DNA of 64,000 nucleotides, from NCBI GenBank assembly GCA_039090855.1, contig CM076999.1:115009072-115073071 (forward strand), read 5' to 3'. A model generated the notes under the pieces. It was not told where the DNA came from. It did not search any database and saw nothing but the letters and a program-made list of their open reading frames with translations. Positions 22,135 through 32,719 of this stretch are shown here, in pieces. Source of the stretch: Macrothele yani. Taxonomy: Eukaryota > Arthropoda > Arachnida > Araneae > Macrothelidae. The position numbers and the translations under genes were made by a program. How positions within the stretch are numbered: position 1 is the stretch's first letter; each line of letters begins with the position of its first letter.

Positions 22135-23728
22135 CACTGGCGTGCATAAATTAAGGACGAAACGGTTTTTTGAATGTAACGTCGTGCAGAAGTGCTCCAC
22201 ATCAACTCAAATCATACCATAAGATCCCCAAGATGTAATAATTTGGGACAAGTGAGCAAAGCCGTCCAAACAAGGAATCCAAAGGATACAAAGGCACTTT
22301 ATTGAAAAGGTAGCTTCGAGCATAACTGGACAAAGACAGAAACGTCCATGTGACAGGTGGCTGCCAAGAAAAATCCAGTCTTTAGTAGGTGATATGATCA
22401 CCCCTGACTGCGTTGCAGGATTTACAACGTCTGTCCATGCTGAGGACGTGGCTGTCAAGGAAATGTTGAGGCATCGCGGCCCATTCCTCTTGTAGCGCTA
22501 ATCGCAGCTGCGGAATCGTTGCTGGCGGCTGGTGACGTGCTGCCAAGCATCTCCCGAGAATGTCCCACACGTGTTCGATTGGATTTAGGTCCGGGGACTT
22601 TGCGGGCTAATCCATGCGTTGAATATCTTCACTCTCCAACGGCTCTGCGACAACCACTGTACGCTGAAGTGTAGCGTTGTCGTCCATGAAGAGGAACTCA
22701 GGACCCACAGCACCTCTAAACAGACGCACGTGAGGCAGGAGAACCTCGGTACAATAGTGGACACCAGTGACTGAACCTCCTTGGAAGATGTGGAGGTCAG
22801 TAAGGCTACCAAGCTTGATACCGCCCCAAATGAGAATTCCGCCGCATCCAAACCGGTCCCTTTCGATGATGTTGGAGGTGTGATTGCGTGTTCCCTGCTC
22901 TCTCCAGATCTGTATACATCCGGAATCGCCCGTCAGACTAAACCGGCTCTCATTCGTAAAGAGAACTCTACCCCATTGCTGATGTGTCCAGTTCTTGTGT
23001 TCCTGGCACCACAGAAACCACCGTCTCCTATGAGCAGGCGTTAATGGCACACACCGTACTGGTCGTCGTGCAAATAGACCACCTTTGTGCAGTCTCCTTG
23101 CCACGATGAAACACGATAACGGGCGTCCAGTTGTCTGTTGCATGTGCCTTGCGATTTCACCCGCTGTCTGCCGTCTGTCTCTTATCGCCTGTAGGACAAT
23201 ATACCGGTCGTCCGCCGCCGTGGTTTTTCGTGGACGACTACTGCTAAATTCTCGGAGAGCTGTTCCTGTCGTTTGAAATGCTTTCCAAGCTCGTGAAACG
23301 ATGCTTGGAAAACATTTCAAACGACTACCACTCTAGTCACACTTCGATCTTCACACTCCTCGGCCACACTAGTCACACTTCGATCTTCTTTCAACTTCCC
23401 AATGACTCGACCTCGGGAAAAGTCATCCAGATGTCGTCTACTGGATTGCCTGTTGGCCATACATATCACACGGTGGCAGCAACCCGACGTCGTTCAAACC
23501 GATGTACACCGTGCAATAGCTGTCACCAAATTGCTGAGCGTACACCGCCCCTGTGTTTTATACCCTTCCGACACTCCCCCCCCGCCCTACGTCATGCTGC
23601 ATATATGCGCATGCCCTACCGTACCGGACCCTAGTCTATCTCCTGAGGTGTCTGTCGGTCCGTTCTGCCTGCTCCTTCCGCTGTTACGCTAATTTCTCCT
23701 CTTCGTCCTTAATTTTTGCACACCAGTG
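22135..23728 (-). mobile_element. Tc1-like DNA transposon, family C (complete, dead)
   Basis: Terminal inverted repeats: left CACTGGCGTGCATAAATTAA, right rc CACTGGTGTGCAAAAATTAA, each continuing GGACGAA. TA dinucleotides lie at 22133-22134 and 23729-23730. Length 1594 bp. One transposase pseudogene on the minus strand fills most of it. Confidence 0.95.
22382..23460 (-). pseudogene. Tc1-like transposase (family C), DD34E type, inactivated
   Basis: Start ATG at 23460 (ANRQSSRRHLDDFSRGRVIG). N-terminal helix-turn-helix, then FQTTGTALREF, HMQQTTGRPLSCFIVARRLH and the catalytic core. Second Asp in FMDDNAT and Glu in SPDLNPIEHVWD are kept, 34 residues apart. Three defects: a short tandem duplication (KLKEDRSVTSVAEEC then EDRSVT again) with a frameshift near 23330; the first catalytic Asp is Asn (VLFTNESRF); and a stop TAG at 22607-22609 replaces the Trp expected before PAKSPD. 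Otherwise the frame is open to HITY. A recent death compared with family D. Confidence 0.93.
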
Positions 23729-23730
23729 TA

Positions 23731-24620
23731 TTAAATGAACAGCGATATCGATTCCTAAGAAACAAAGTCAGCTCTACAACTTTGTAATTTACATTCCTGC
23801 CCTATGTATTATAGTTTTACAGTTGTGTTCCCTAAGTTCCACAATTCGCCAACAGAGGCGCCTATGTCGTGCCCGTTAGATTGCGTCTCAGCAACTGCTT
23901 TGCTCCTGCGTGTGTGTGTGTAGGAAGGTCCCAAAATATTTCGTACGGTATGTATACAATATTGTATATATCTTACAACCTACAAAGCAGAAACTACAAC
24001 AATAATAATAAAAAACTCAAAAGCCAACACGCAAAGAGAATAAAAAATAAAAATAAAACCTGAATGCAGAAAGTGTCGAAAATGCCGAGCCTTGGTTTAT
24101 CAAGGACCAGCAAAACTCTGCATTTTCTCACTTCCACAAAGACTGAAAATGGGTTTCTGCAAAGTCATAGATGCAAGTATAAGTCCCCAAAAAATCCAAA
24201 TTACATAACCGCCCTCAAAGGTGCGGAAATTAAATAATTAAGCAAATTTTTTTTGTATACATCATTCACTTTCCTGGCACAACCCATACTCATCATCTCC
24301 CACAAGAACCAGAAAAACATTGGCAAAGAGCTCACAAAAATTGTGAGAAGGCTTAGAACTTCAGACCCAGAAAACTAGGCAAAACCTACGACAAAGAAAA
24401 ATATATGTAACTTAGGAACACCGAGAAAACGACAGGTTTGACACGTGATAAGCTACCTTACCGCCCAAGTGAAGTTCCAACCGGGAACCAAAATAAAAAG
24501 CACTTAAAAAGTGTCATTCCTTGGGAAAAAGAACTTCCAAAAAATTAAATAAGAAATAAAAAAGGATATAAAACAGAGACCACGGGAGCAAATAAGAACG
24601 TTTTACAGACAGTGTATACA
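23731..24620. other. Largely featureless stretch
   Basis: Low-GC DNA, no shared repeats noticed. A short frame from about 24060 has closely spaced Cys (ECRKCRKCRALVYQGPAKLC) and runs to TAA near 24210. It has no start, splice sites or clear family and is recorded only as a curiosity. Confidence 0.4.
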
Positions 24621-24624
24621 TATA

Positions 24625-24682
24625 ATCTGGGGGGATCCGATCACTGTGTATGTGTGATCGGACCCCCCCCCCCCCAGATTTT
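24625..24682. other. Hairpin with G/C-run ends
   Basis: TCTGGGGGGATCCGATCAC and GTGATCGGACCCCCC...AGA form an inverted pair around a short loop. Both ends resemble fused tips of a DNA transposon. Confidence 0.55.
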
Positions 24683-24714
24683 GAAACATGGTTACGCCAC
24701 TATCCCGCACCCAA

Positions 24715-25840
24715 CTGTACATAGTAACATAAAACCTTTACCCTTCATAACACAGCGACATAAAACCTTTACCCTTCATGACACAGCGACATAAAACCTT
24801 TACCATTCATGACACAGCGTCATAAAACCTTTACCCTTCATGACACAGCGACATAAAACCTTTACCCTTCATGACACAGTGACATAAAACCTTTACCCTT
24901 CATGACACAGCGACATAAAACCTTTACCCTTCATGACACAGCGACATAAAACCTTTACCCTTCATGACACAGCGACATAAAACCTTTACCCTTCATGACA
25001 CAGCGACATAAAACCTTTACCCTTCATGACACAGCGACATGAAACTTTTACCCTTAATGACACAGCGACATAAAACCTCTATCCTTCACGACACAGCGAC
25101 ATAAAACCTTTACCCTTCATGACACAGCACCATAAAAGATTTACCCTTCATGACACAGCAACATAAAACCTTTTCCCTTCATGACACAGCGACATAAAAC
25201 CTTTACCCTTCATGACACAGCGACATAAAACCTTTACCCTTCATGACACAGCGACATGAAACCTTTTACCCTTAATGACACAGCGACATAAAACCTCTAT
25301 CCTTCACGACACAGCGACATAAAACCTTTACCCTTCATGACACAGCACCATAAAAGATTTACCCTTCATGACACAGCGACATAAAACCTTTACCCTTAAT
25401 GACACAGCGACATAAAACCTTTACCCTTCACGACACAGCGACATAAAACCTTTACCCTTCATGACACAGCAACATAAAACCTTTACCTTTCATAACACAG
25501 CGACATGAAACCTGTACCCTTAATGACACAGCGACATAAAACCTTTACCCTTCACGACACAGAGATATCAAACCTTTACCATTCATGACACAGCAACATA
25601 AAACCTTTTCCCTTCATGACACAGCGACATAAAACCTTTACCCTTCATGACACAGCGACATAAAACCTTTACCCTTCATGACACAGCAACATAAAACCTT
25701 TACCCTTCATGACACAGGAACATAAAACCTTTTCCCTTCATGACACAGCGACATAAAACCTTTACCCTTCATGACATAGCAACATAAAACCTTTACCCTT
25801 CATGACACAGCAACATAAAACCTTTACCCTTAATGAGGCA
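24715..25840. repeat. 31-bp minisatellite, about 36 units
   Basis: Unit CGACATAAAACCTTTACCCT plus TCATGACACAG. Variant units (for example with CTCTATCCTTCACG, or CACCATAAAAGATT) recur in the same order about 210 bases apart, so blocks of several units were duplicated together. There are no unique spacers, so this is not CRISPR-like. Confidence 0.95.
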
Positions 25841-26348
25841 CTGCCTTGAAATCTGTTCGTTCTCCATTATCTGTTTCTTACCAAGTGGAAATCATAATCT
25901 TACGAGACAAAAGTAAAACTATTTTAACCCCCCCCCGCTGTCTCTGTCTCTCTCGCTTCCTATCTATCTAGTACTTGGCCAAGCATGTCTCTTGGGCCCT
26001 TGGTCAGCGTGCGTCAGGGTGAGCCCCAAGACTATGTATAGCCTCTACAGACCCCTCTTAATCGTGCCCTGACCTCGACGATATTCAGATGACGATATCC
26101 ACGTGTGTTCTACTTGAAAAGCAATTACGATTTTCTTAAGAAAATAAACGAAGGGGGGGAGGTGACGAATTCTCATTGAATATTACTATTTCAAAGCAAC
26201 ACCGTAAGTTCATGAAATATCCAGATTTTATTTCGAAGCTTTAATACGGGGTATCAGCGAGCTTGTTGAAAGAAATTTGGAAAAAAAAAATATCACGCGC
26301 AAAACATGACGTTTCTGTACTTTCATTCATTTTATATTTTATAATAAC
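25841..26348. other. No recognisable feature
   Basis: Contains a C-run and CT-rich patch near 25925-25960 and mixed sequence to 26348. Nothing shared or coding was noticed. Confidence 0.45.
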
Positions 26349-26412
26349 ACTCACGGACAATGAAATTTGCGCACCTAGAAGAAAACATGCTACAACCGCG
26401 AAACTTTGCAAA
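26349..26412 (-). mobile_element. Solo end of a Tc1-D element
   Basis: CACTCACGGACAATGAAATT begins a 64-base match to the right end of the complete element at 32720-34122 (AGAAGAAAACATGCTACAAC, then CGCGAAACTTTGCAAATAGC). The rest of the transposon is absent. Confidence 0.8.
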
Positions 26413-26693
26413 TAGCTAGAGTACAACAAAGTCACTGATCACAAGTAATTTATTTATTCAGAAAGCATCTCTGTGTACGTTTTTACATTAACTATATTTG
26501 TGTCAATCTCATAAATAATATATTGTCGCTGCATCACTATATTTGTCATAAAATTGTGCGGTCTATTTGCCCAGCATGTGACAACGAGTATATCTGTTAT
26601 CCCAGATGTGCCAACAAATAATATACTTCCACTTGATTCTACGAATAAATGAGTATCTATGGAGTACACGTACTCCAAATTTGCAATCAAGTC

Positions 26694-26945
26694 GCGGATG
26701 GTTTAGTGGTTAGAGATTCAGACTACTGATGGAGGGACCCCAGGCTCAAACCTAACCTGATGGGCTCAAACTTGGGGGCTCTCCGTGGTGGTGTGAATTT
26801 CTAACAATCGCTGAATATTTGCTGCGCATCGGACCAGCACCTTAAGGGATGGTCCCCAAATTAGGAATACCCCGGTTACTCATAAAGGTGTTAATTCCTA
26901 AGCTGTCCCCACCCCTAATTTCTCTCTGCCTTCTATATGCAAAAT
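26694..26945 (+). mobile_element. tRNA-derived SINE, family B-like copy 3
   Basis: Head GCGGATGGTTTAGTGGTTAG (A box), diverged B box, then GCGCATCGGACCAGCACCTT, AAGGGATGGTCC and a body ending CTCTCTGCCTTCTATATGC. The body has the same skeleton as family B, but the head is closer to an Asp/Glu-type tRNA, so it may be a sister family. Confidence 0.6.
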
Positions 26946-27012
26946 CGTACAGTGGCGCCATCTAGTGTGCCCTCTCTCACTTACAAATTGTCCTTCCAGA
27001 ATAGCAAGATCC

Positions 27013-27077
27013 GCTCTAACTTCCACCAGTTTCTGTGCTCTTTTCAGCAGGGCACAGAAACTGAATGAAGTTAGAGC
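27013..27077. other. Inverted repeat, 26-bp arms
   Basis: GCTCTAACTTC and CAGTTTCTGTGC in the left arm pair with 27052-27077, with three mismatches in between. Probably a small foldback remnant. Confidence 0.6.
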
Positions 27078-27389
27078 ACATATATTTGAAATATATGGAT
27101 TTTTTTTAGTATATATGTATTTGAAATAAGAGATATACTCACAATTGATTCCCTGTATGTACTCAAAAATGAGTACGTGTCTTTTTCAAAAATGGGACAC
27201 AATTACTCGGAGTTATTGGGTTGTCGGAAAAGTCATGACGTATTTTAGCATCCAATGGCGGTTGGGCGCTTTTGGAAGTACTAGAGGCATGCGCAGCTCT
27301 GTTATCGCTATGGCATTCCACAGGTGCCAGCTAAAAGGAATAGTGAGCGATTTGGTTGATTTGCGGAGATTTGACATCAAGTTGAAGAT

Positions 27390-28583
27390 GAAAGACCAAA
27401 CTGCGCATTTTCGCCATATTTTACTGTTTTACTTCCATAAAGGGAAGAACGCGCATCAAGCTTGTGAAAAGTTGCGTAAAGTGTCTGTGATAATGCTCTA
27501 CAAGAACGTCAGTGCCAGCGGTGGTTGGCAAAATTCCGTGCTGGTGATTTGACCTCAACGATGCTCCTCGGTCGGGGAGGTCCACCGAGGTTGATGACGA
27601 CCAAATCAAGGCATTGATCATGTCAAACCCACGTTACACGACACGAGAGATTGCAGACACATTGCAGGTCCATCATTCAAGAGTTCACGACCACCTGAAG
27701 AAGCTGGGATACGTAAGCAAGCTCGATGTGTGGGTTCCTCATGAACTCAAAGAAGCTCAATTGACGGCGCGTACAAACATCTACGATATGCTCATCATAA
27801 ACGTGAGGAAAACGATCCTTTTTGAAGCGACTGATACCTGGTAACGAAAAGTGAATTGTGTACAACAATGTGTGACGTACCTGCCAGCAGGACGCACACG
27901 ACATAAAGGCAGATAGTAATCAGAATAAAATACGTCCGCGTAGCTCAATTGGTAGAGTGACTTATTCCGGAATGAGGGGATCCGGGTTCACATTTTGCCG
28001 TGGACAAAAATGACGGAGAAATTTACTTCGTTATAAATGTGGTACGCAAACGGTCTTGGTCCCGACGTGCTGCTTCGCCTCAAACGACATCCAAAGCAGA
28101 CATTCATCAGCGGAAGGTTCTGATCTCAGTGTGGTGGATTTTAAAGGTGTCGGGTTTTTCGAGCTCCTACCACAGAACCATACAATCAATTCGAATGTGT
28201 ACTGTCGGCAATTGGACAGTTTGAACGAATCCATCATCCAGAAACGTTCAGAGCTCGTTCATCGTAAAGGTATTGTGTTCCATCACGACAACGCGAGACC
28301 ACACACAAGTTTGATCACCCGCCAAAAATTATTGGAGCTTGCGTGGGATGTGTTGCCACACCCAGCATACTCGCCTGACCTTGCGCCGTCAGACTTCCAC
28401 TTGTTTCGCTCTCTTCAACAGTCCTTGCGTGGTATAACGTTCAATTCAGATGAGGCTGTAAATCAGCACCTTGCACAGTTTTTTGCCACGAAAGACAGGT
28501 CCTTCTATGAACGAAGCATTCTGCAGCTCACTGAAAGATGGCAAAAGGTTATCGAACAAAACGGGCATTATATCATTGATTGA
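27390..28583 (+). pseudogene. Mariner transposase, mellifera-like, inactivated
   Basis: N-terminal HTH region FRHILLFYFHKGKNAHQACE, then after frameshifts IMSNPRYTTREIADTLQVHH and LDVWVPHELKEA, as in mellifera/cecropia-type mariners. The first catalytic motif, normally GDEK, reads GNEK and is followed by a TGA where Trp is expected. The SINE interrupts the gene at 27873-28035. Downstream the frame is open (28056-28583) with HHDNARPH and YSPDLAPSDFHLF; the last Asp is 34 residues after the second, the mariner DD34D spacing. It ends RWQKVIEQNGHYIID and TGA. Confidence 0.93.
27873..28035 (+). mobile_element. Solitary copy of the 4442-type tRNA SINE, inside mariner 1
   Basis: GACGTACCTGCCAGCAGGAC through TTTACTTCGTTATA, with A box TAGCTCAATTGGTAGAGTG and a damaged B box. 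AATGTG occurs on both sides (27867-27872 and 28036-28041). Removing the insert restores the continuous mariner reading YNNVVRKRSWSRR. This copy defines the true SINE boundaries. Confidence 0.9.
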
Positions 28584-28659
28584 TCTTTGTTCTTTCTATC
28601 AATAAATGACCTTTGCAAAACATGGCTAAAATACGTCATGACTTTTCCGACAACCCGAT

Positions 28660-29221
28660 ATTACAAGCCCAGAATGTACTCAAAAGTGAGTACATCTTGC
28701 CTATTTCTAAGTACCAACTTTTAACAGTGTGTGGACCGTTTGGTGACGTCACGTACGGAAGGACTACACATTACGCTGATGATGGGGTGAAACTGTTTTG
28801 TCGAATGGATCGGGCAGCTATTGCTGATACTTAGAGTTTTCTTCACATAAAGATTAATTTCAATTAGGGGATTTCATTTGCTTTTGCTTAAACATATGAA
28901 AGAAGAATGTGTGTTTGCATGAGGTTAAAATAGAGAGTCGAGTCAAAAATTTTAATAATCCGTATCAAAATATGAAAGTGCTTCTTTGCTCAAGGGAATG
29001 TATTTTTAGCCGTGAACAAAAATTTTACGCTACAGTATTACAATCTTATATTTTGAAAACAGGACATACACGGTCGTATCAGAATAATAGGAAGACCTAC
29101 CTAATAATGGGAATAACATTCCTTAGCCCGGAAGACAGCGACGAGATAGCGTAACATGGACGCAATGAGGCCCTGGAAGGTGGCCAGAGGTATCTGTATC
29201 ATTACGTCCATAAAGTTTCGT
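28660..29221. other. No firm feature
   Basis: Mixed sequence. GTATCTGTATCATTACGTCC at 29189-29210 resembles, in reverse complement, the interior of Tc1-D near 32775-32800 and may be a small remnant. Nothing else was recognised. Confidence 0.4.
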
Positions 29222-29290
29222 ACCGTGCTGGCCCGCGAGCCCGAGCCGGTCCCAGCCCGCAACACGTCCGAGCCGGTCCGGGCCAAGTCG
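29222..29290. repeat. GC-rich fragment like hAT subterminal sequence
   Basis: Repeats of GCCCGAGCCGGTCC in about 70 bases, resembling 57353-57490. A short GT run follows at 29517-29550. Confidence 0.35.
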
Positions 29291-29679
29291 ACCCATTCTT
29301 TTTATCGCAATGGTAAATAAAGAGAAAAAGTCGTGTTCCCCGATTTCCTGGTGTGCTTTACTGTTTCTCTGGCTTTATTTACTTCCATGACATAGTCCAG
29401 AGTGTAATCAGAAAAGAAAAGGAGAGACACTCACAGTGTTTTTACCAATCTGTAGGTATCAAGGTGATAAAACCATTTTGGAGCTTGTTGACAGCAAAAA
29501 GATTCGACCTCGAGCGAGTGTGTGTGCGCGCGCGTGTGTGTGTGTGTGTGTATTAGAGAGTGGCACGACATGGATCTTTTCTCCTATCCCTAATCTGTAT
29601 AGTAATTGACTTTTGTAGCGTATTTGTTACCGCTTACTATTTCAGAGAAAGGGAGATTCTGAACGCGCTTAGTCTTCAT

Positions 29680-29795
29680 TTTTTACGCTTTCCAACCGTA
29701 GGTTGAAGAAGCGTATATGCTCCAGCTTTGTCCGTCTGTCAGTCCGCACGATAACTCGCATAAAAATGGTTCGATTTCGCTGAAATTTTAGTATG
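29680..29795 (-). repeat. Family Q fragment (closing end)
   Basis: TTTTACGCTTTCCAACCGTA, CGTATATGCTCCAGCTTTGT, CGATAACTCGCATAAAAATG and TGAAATTTTAGTATGT match the corresponding part of 16108-16240. It stops abruptly at the next repeat. Confidence 0.8.
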
Positions 29796-29972
29796 TTTGC
29801 GATATACGAGCATAACAAAAATTTTATACTCTATTTAAAATTTTTATATATAGAGGATGTTTCAAAAAGAATGGCCCGATTTTAAAGTAGTATATTTAAT
29901 AAGGCAAATGTGGGATAGTTACAAAACAAAGAGCCAAGTATGAAGGAAGGTCTAAAGCTTCACTCACCACAA

Positions 29973-31093
29973 TTAGAAATGCTCAACGTGCCCTTCACCT
30001 GCTGCACGGACAACATCAATCCGATAGCCGAATTCATCCCAAACGCGTCGGAGAGTGTCTTCAGTAACAGAATTTACCACGGTCGTGATTCTCGTTCGGA
30101 GCTCATCCAAGTCAGCGGGTAAAAGGAGAACATAAACACGGTCTTTTACGTATCCCCATAAAAAGAAGTCACGTGGTGTGATGTCTGGAGATCTCGGAGG
30201 CCAAGCGTGTAGTGCCAAGTCATGGGGTCCCCTGCGTCCAATCCAACGCTGAGGCAATGTGACGTTTAGAAACCGACGAACTTGGAGGTTCCAATGTGGC
30301 GGTGCGCCGTCCTGCTGCAAAATGTAATCTTCAGAGTCGTCCTGTAGCTGTTGAAGTAACCAGTTCTTCAACGTTGCAAGATAGGCGCCGTCCTGCTGCA
30401 AAATGTAATCTTCAGAGTCATCCTGCAGCTGTAGAAGTAGCCAGTCCTTCGGCATTGCAAGATAGGAGTTTCCCGTAACCGTGTTGTCCGCAAAAATGAA
30501 AGGTCCATACACCTTTCTATAACAGAAACCGCGCAAAAAACATTCAGTTTTGGTGAACCACGTTCATGTTGGAGAGTTTCATGTGGATTCTGCAGTTCGC
30601 ATATGAGAACATTGTGGCGAGAAACTTTCCCGTTTACATGAAAGGTTGCTTCATCGCTAACAATCAACTTTTGTACGACGGTGTCGTCCTCCATGTCGTC
30701 TAACAGAGATGCAGAAAAATCTTTTCGTTGTGCCTTGTCACCTCCACGAAGAGCTTGCACCAGTTGCAATCTGTACGTCTTCAGCAGCAAACGTCTTTGT
30801 AAAACACGCCAAACAGTCACATGAGGGATAGCAAGTTCGCGGCTCGCACGACGAGTAGACTTCCGTGGGCTTCCCTGAAACGCCTCGTGAATTCGTTGCA
30901 CATTCGTCGCTGAGGTGGTTGGTCGTCCAGGACTCTTTCCCTTACGTAAACACACTGTTTCTTCAAATTGTCGATACCAACGACGAATGTTTTTGTCCAC
31001 TGGTGGACGCGGCACCGTAATCACGGACTTGATCTTGTTAAATTCGAGCACACAAAACGCCTTCTGTTGCCGCGACGCTATCTTCTCACTCAC
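29973..31093 (-). pseudogene. Mariner 2 transposase, with in-frame duplication of a catalytic motif
   Basis: Start MSEKIASRQQKAFCVLEFNK at 31093. HTH region IRRWYRQFEETVCLRKGKSP and RKSTRRASRELAIPHVTVWR, first Asp in LIVSDEATFH. A frameshift near 30515 separates this from the second half, which reads KVYGPFIFADNTVTG. A 27-residue segment ending DDSEDYILQQDGA occurs twice in a row, so the second catalytic Asp motif is duplicated. The third motif is SPDITPRDFFLW; by my count 46 residues separate QQD from TPRD, longer than mariner's 34. It ends in RAAGEGHVEHF. Confidence 0.88.
30304..30465. repeat. 81-bp tandem duplication inside mariner 2
   Basis: GCGCCGTCCTGCTGCAAAAT starts at 30304 and again at 30385. 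The two 81-base units differ at scattered positions, so the duplication is not brand new. The length, 27 codons, keeps the frame. Confidence 0.93.
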
Positions 31094-31631
31094 TAAGCGT
31101 AGCGGCTATTTGGAAGCTCGTGCTGCGATCTAGCGGTAGTCAAAACAAACTTTGGGCCACACCCGTAGACCTGATACGAGTCGCATCCATCGGTGGTTCG
31201 TGGTTGCCGAGATATCCACTTTTCAAATTGGGACATTCTTTATGAGACACCCTGTAAAATAACAAAATTGCGATTATATGTATATAATCAGTCAACAAGT
31301 TTCAGCCCCCTCAAAATTTGTATAAGCCGCCCCTCCCGGTAAAAAATTATCTGAATGCAACACTGTCTGCATATGCTAACGACTAATATCGCCGACGCGA
31401 CGACTCACTCATTGACCAGTGTTTCTAGGTCAGATGTTTTAGAAAAATAGCAAGGTTTGCCATGAAAAAATAGCAAAAGTAGCAAAAACGTAACGTCAGA
31501 GTTTCAATAAAACCTTAAAAAAGAGAACTTCGAGAAACGTTCCTCATTTCTCACACTTTAGTACTGCGGTTGCGTACAAAAACTTTGTATGGTATTCATT
31601 CAATTGTAAAAAAGCCCACAACTCATCAGAG

Positions 31632-32555
31632 TAAACCACATATGGCACGTAATGAAGCAAATGATGTGTATGAAAGCAAAATTCTTATAAAAATCATGTG
31701 TATGAAAGCAAAATTCTTAAATCATGTTTATAAAGCAAAATTCTTATAAAAACATGTGTATGAAAGCAAAAGTCTTATAAGATCATGTGTATGAAAGCAA
31801 AATTCTTATAAAACCATGTGTATGAAAGCAAAATTCTTATAAAAATCATGCGTATGAAAGCAAAATTCTTAAATCATGTTTATAAAGCAAAATTCTTATA
31901 AAATCATGTGTATGAAAGCAAAATTCTTATAAAAATCATGTGTATGAAAGCAAAATTCTTAAATCATGTTTATAAAGCAAAATTCTTATAAAATCATGTG
32001 TATGAAAGCAAAATTCTTATAAGATCATGTGTATGAAAGCAAAATTCTTAAAAAATCATGTTTATAAAGCAAAATTCTTATAAAATCATGTGTATGAAAG
32101 CAAAATTCTTATAAAACCATGTGTATGAAAGCAAAATTCTTATAAAATCATGTGTATGAAAGCAAAATTCTTATAAAATCATGTGTATGAAAGCAAAATT
32201 CTTATAAGATCATGTGTATGAAAGCAAAATTCTTAAAAAATCATGTTTATAAAGCAAAATTCTTATAAAATCATGTGTATGAAAGCAAATTCTTATAAGA
32301 TCATGTGTATGAAAGCAAAATTCTTAAAAAATCATGTTTATAAAGCAAAATTCTTAAATCATGTGTATGAAAGCAAAATTCTTATAAGATCATGTGTATG
32401 AAAGCAAAATTCTTATAAAACCATGTGTATGAAAGCAAAATTCTTATAATATGTGTATGAAAGCAAAATTCTTATAAAATCATGTGTATGAAAGCAAATT
32501 CTTATAAAAATTAACCACATAGGGCACGTAATGAAGCAAATCATGTGTATTAAAG
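31632..32555. repeat. ~30-bp AT-rich minisatellite, about 30 units
   Basis: Unit ATCATGTGTATGAAAGCAAA plus ATTCTTATAAA, mixed with a shorter variant (TTAAATCATGTTTATAAAGC). The array is bracketed by direct copies of ACCACATATGGCACGTAATG (31637) and ACCACATAGGGCACGTAATG (32516). The surrounding DNA is the hAT shell. Confidence 0.93.
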
Positions 32556-32719
32556 CAAAATTATTGTTTTACAGGAATATGATTAAGCATTCGTTGTAAC
32601 ATGAAACTCTTCAATGATGTCAATACCATCATCATCATTATCACTATCCTTTCAGTACAAGAATTTGTCATACATTCAGTTTTCAAATTCCTTTAAAATT
32701 TTGCTAGTAATCAAATATA

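Larger units (their letters stand above)
27216..28658 (+). mobile_element. Mariner 1 (complete ends, contains a SINE)
   Basis: Terminal inverted repeats are identical over 32 bases (GGGTTGTCGGAAAAGTCATG, then ACGTATTTTAGC) and flanked by TA at 27214-27215 and 28659-28660. Subtracting the 163-bp SINE leaves 1280 bp, the usual mariner size. The identical ends suggest a fairly recent insertion, but the gene inside is broken. Confidence 0.96.
29863..31254 (-). mobile_element. Mariner 2 (Tc1/mariner superfamily, unusual DDD spacing)
   Basis: Imperfect ends: left GAGGATGTTTCAAAAAGAAT, right rc CAGGGTGTCTCATAAAGAAT, each flanked by TA. The sequences just outside, joined, reproduce the repeat at 8120-8345 in reverse, which fixes the boundaries independently. 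Length 1392 bp, of which 81 bp is an internal duplication. Confidence 0.9.

Noticed and set aside
24060..24212. Cys-rich short frame (ECRKCRKCR)
   Set aside because: About 50 codons, no start, no splice sites and no convincing family.
24715..25840. CRISPR-like array of 31-bp repeats
   Set aside because: No unique spacers between repeats, eukaryotic context, no cas genes.
31632..32555. CRISPR-like or origin-type iteron array
   Set aside because: Contiguous AT-rich minisatellite with variable unit length inside a transposon shell.
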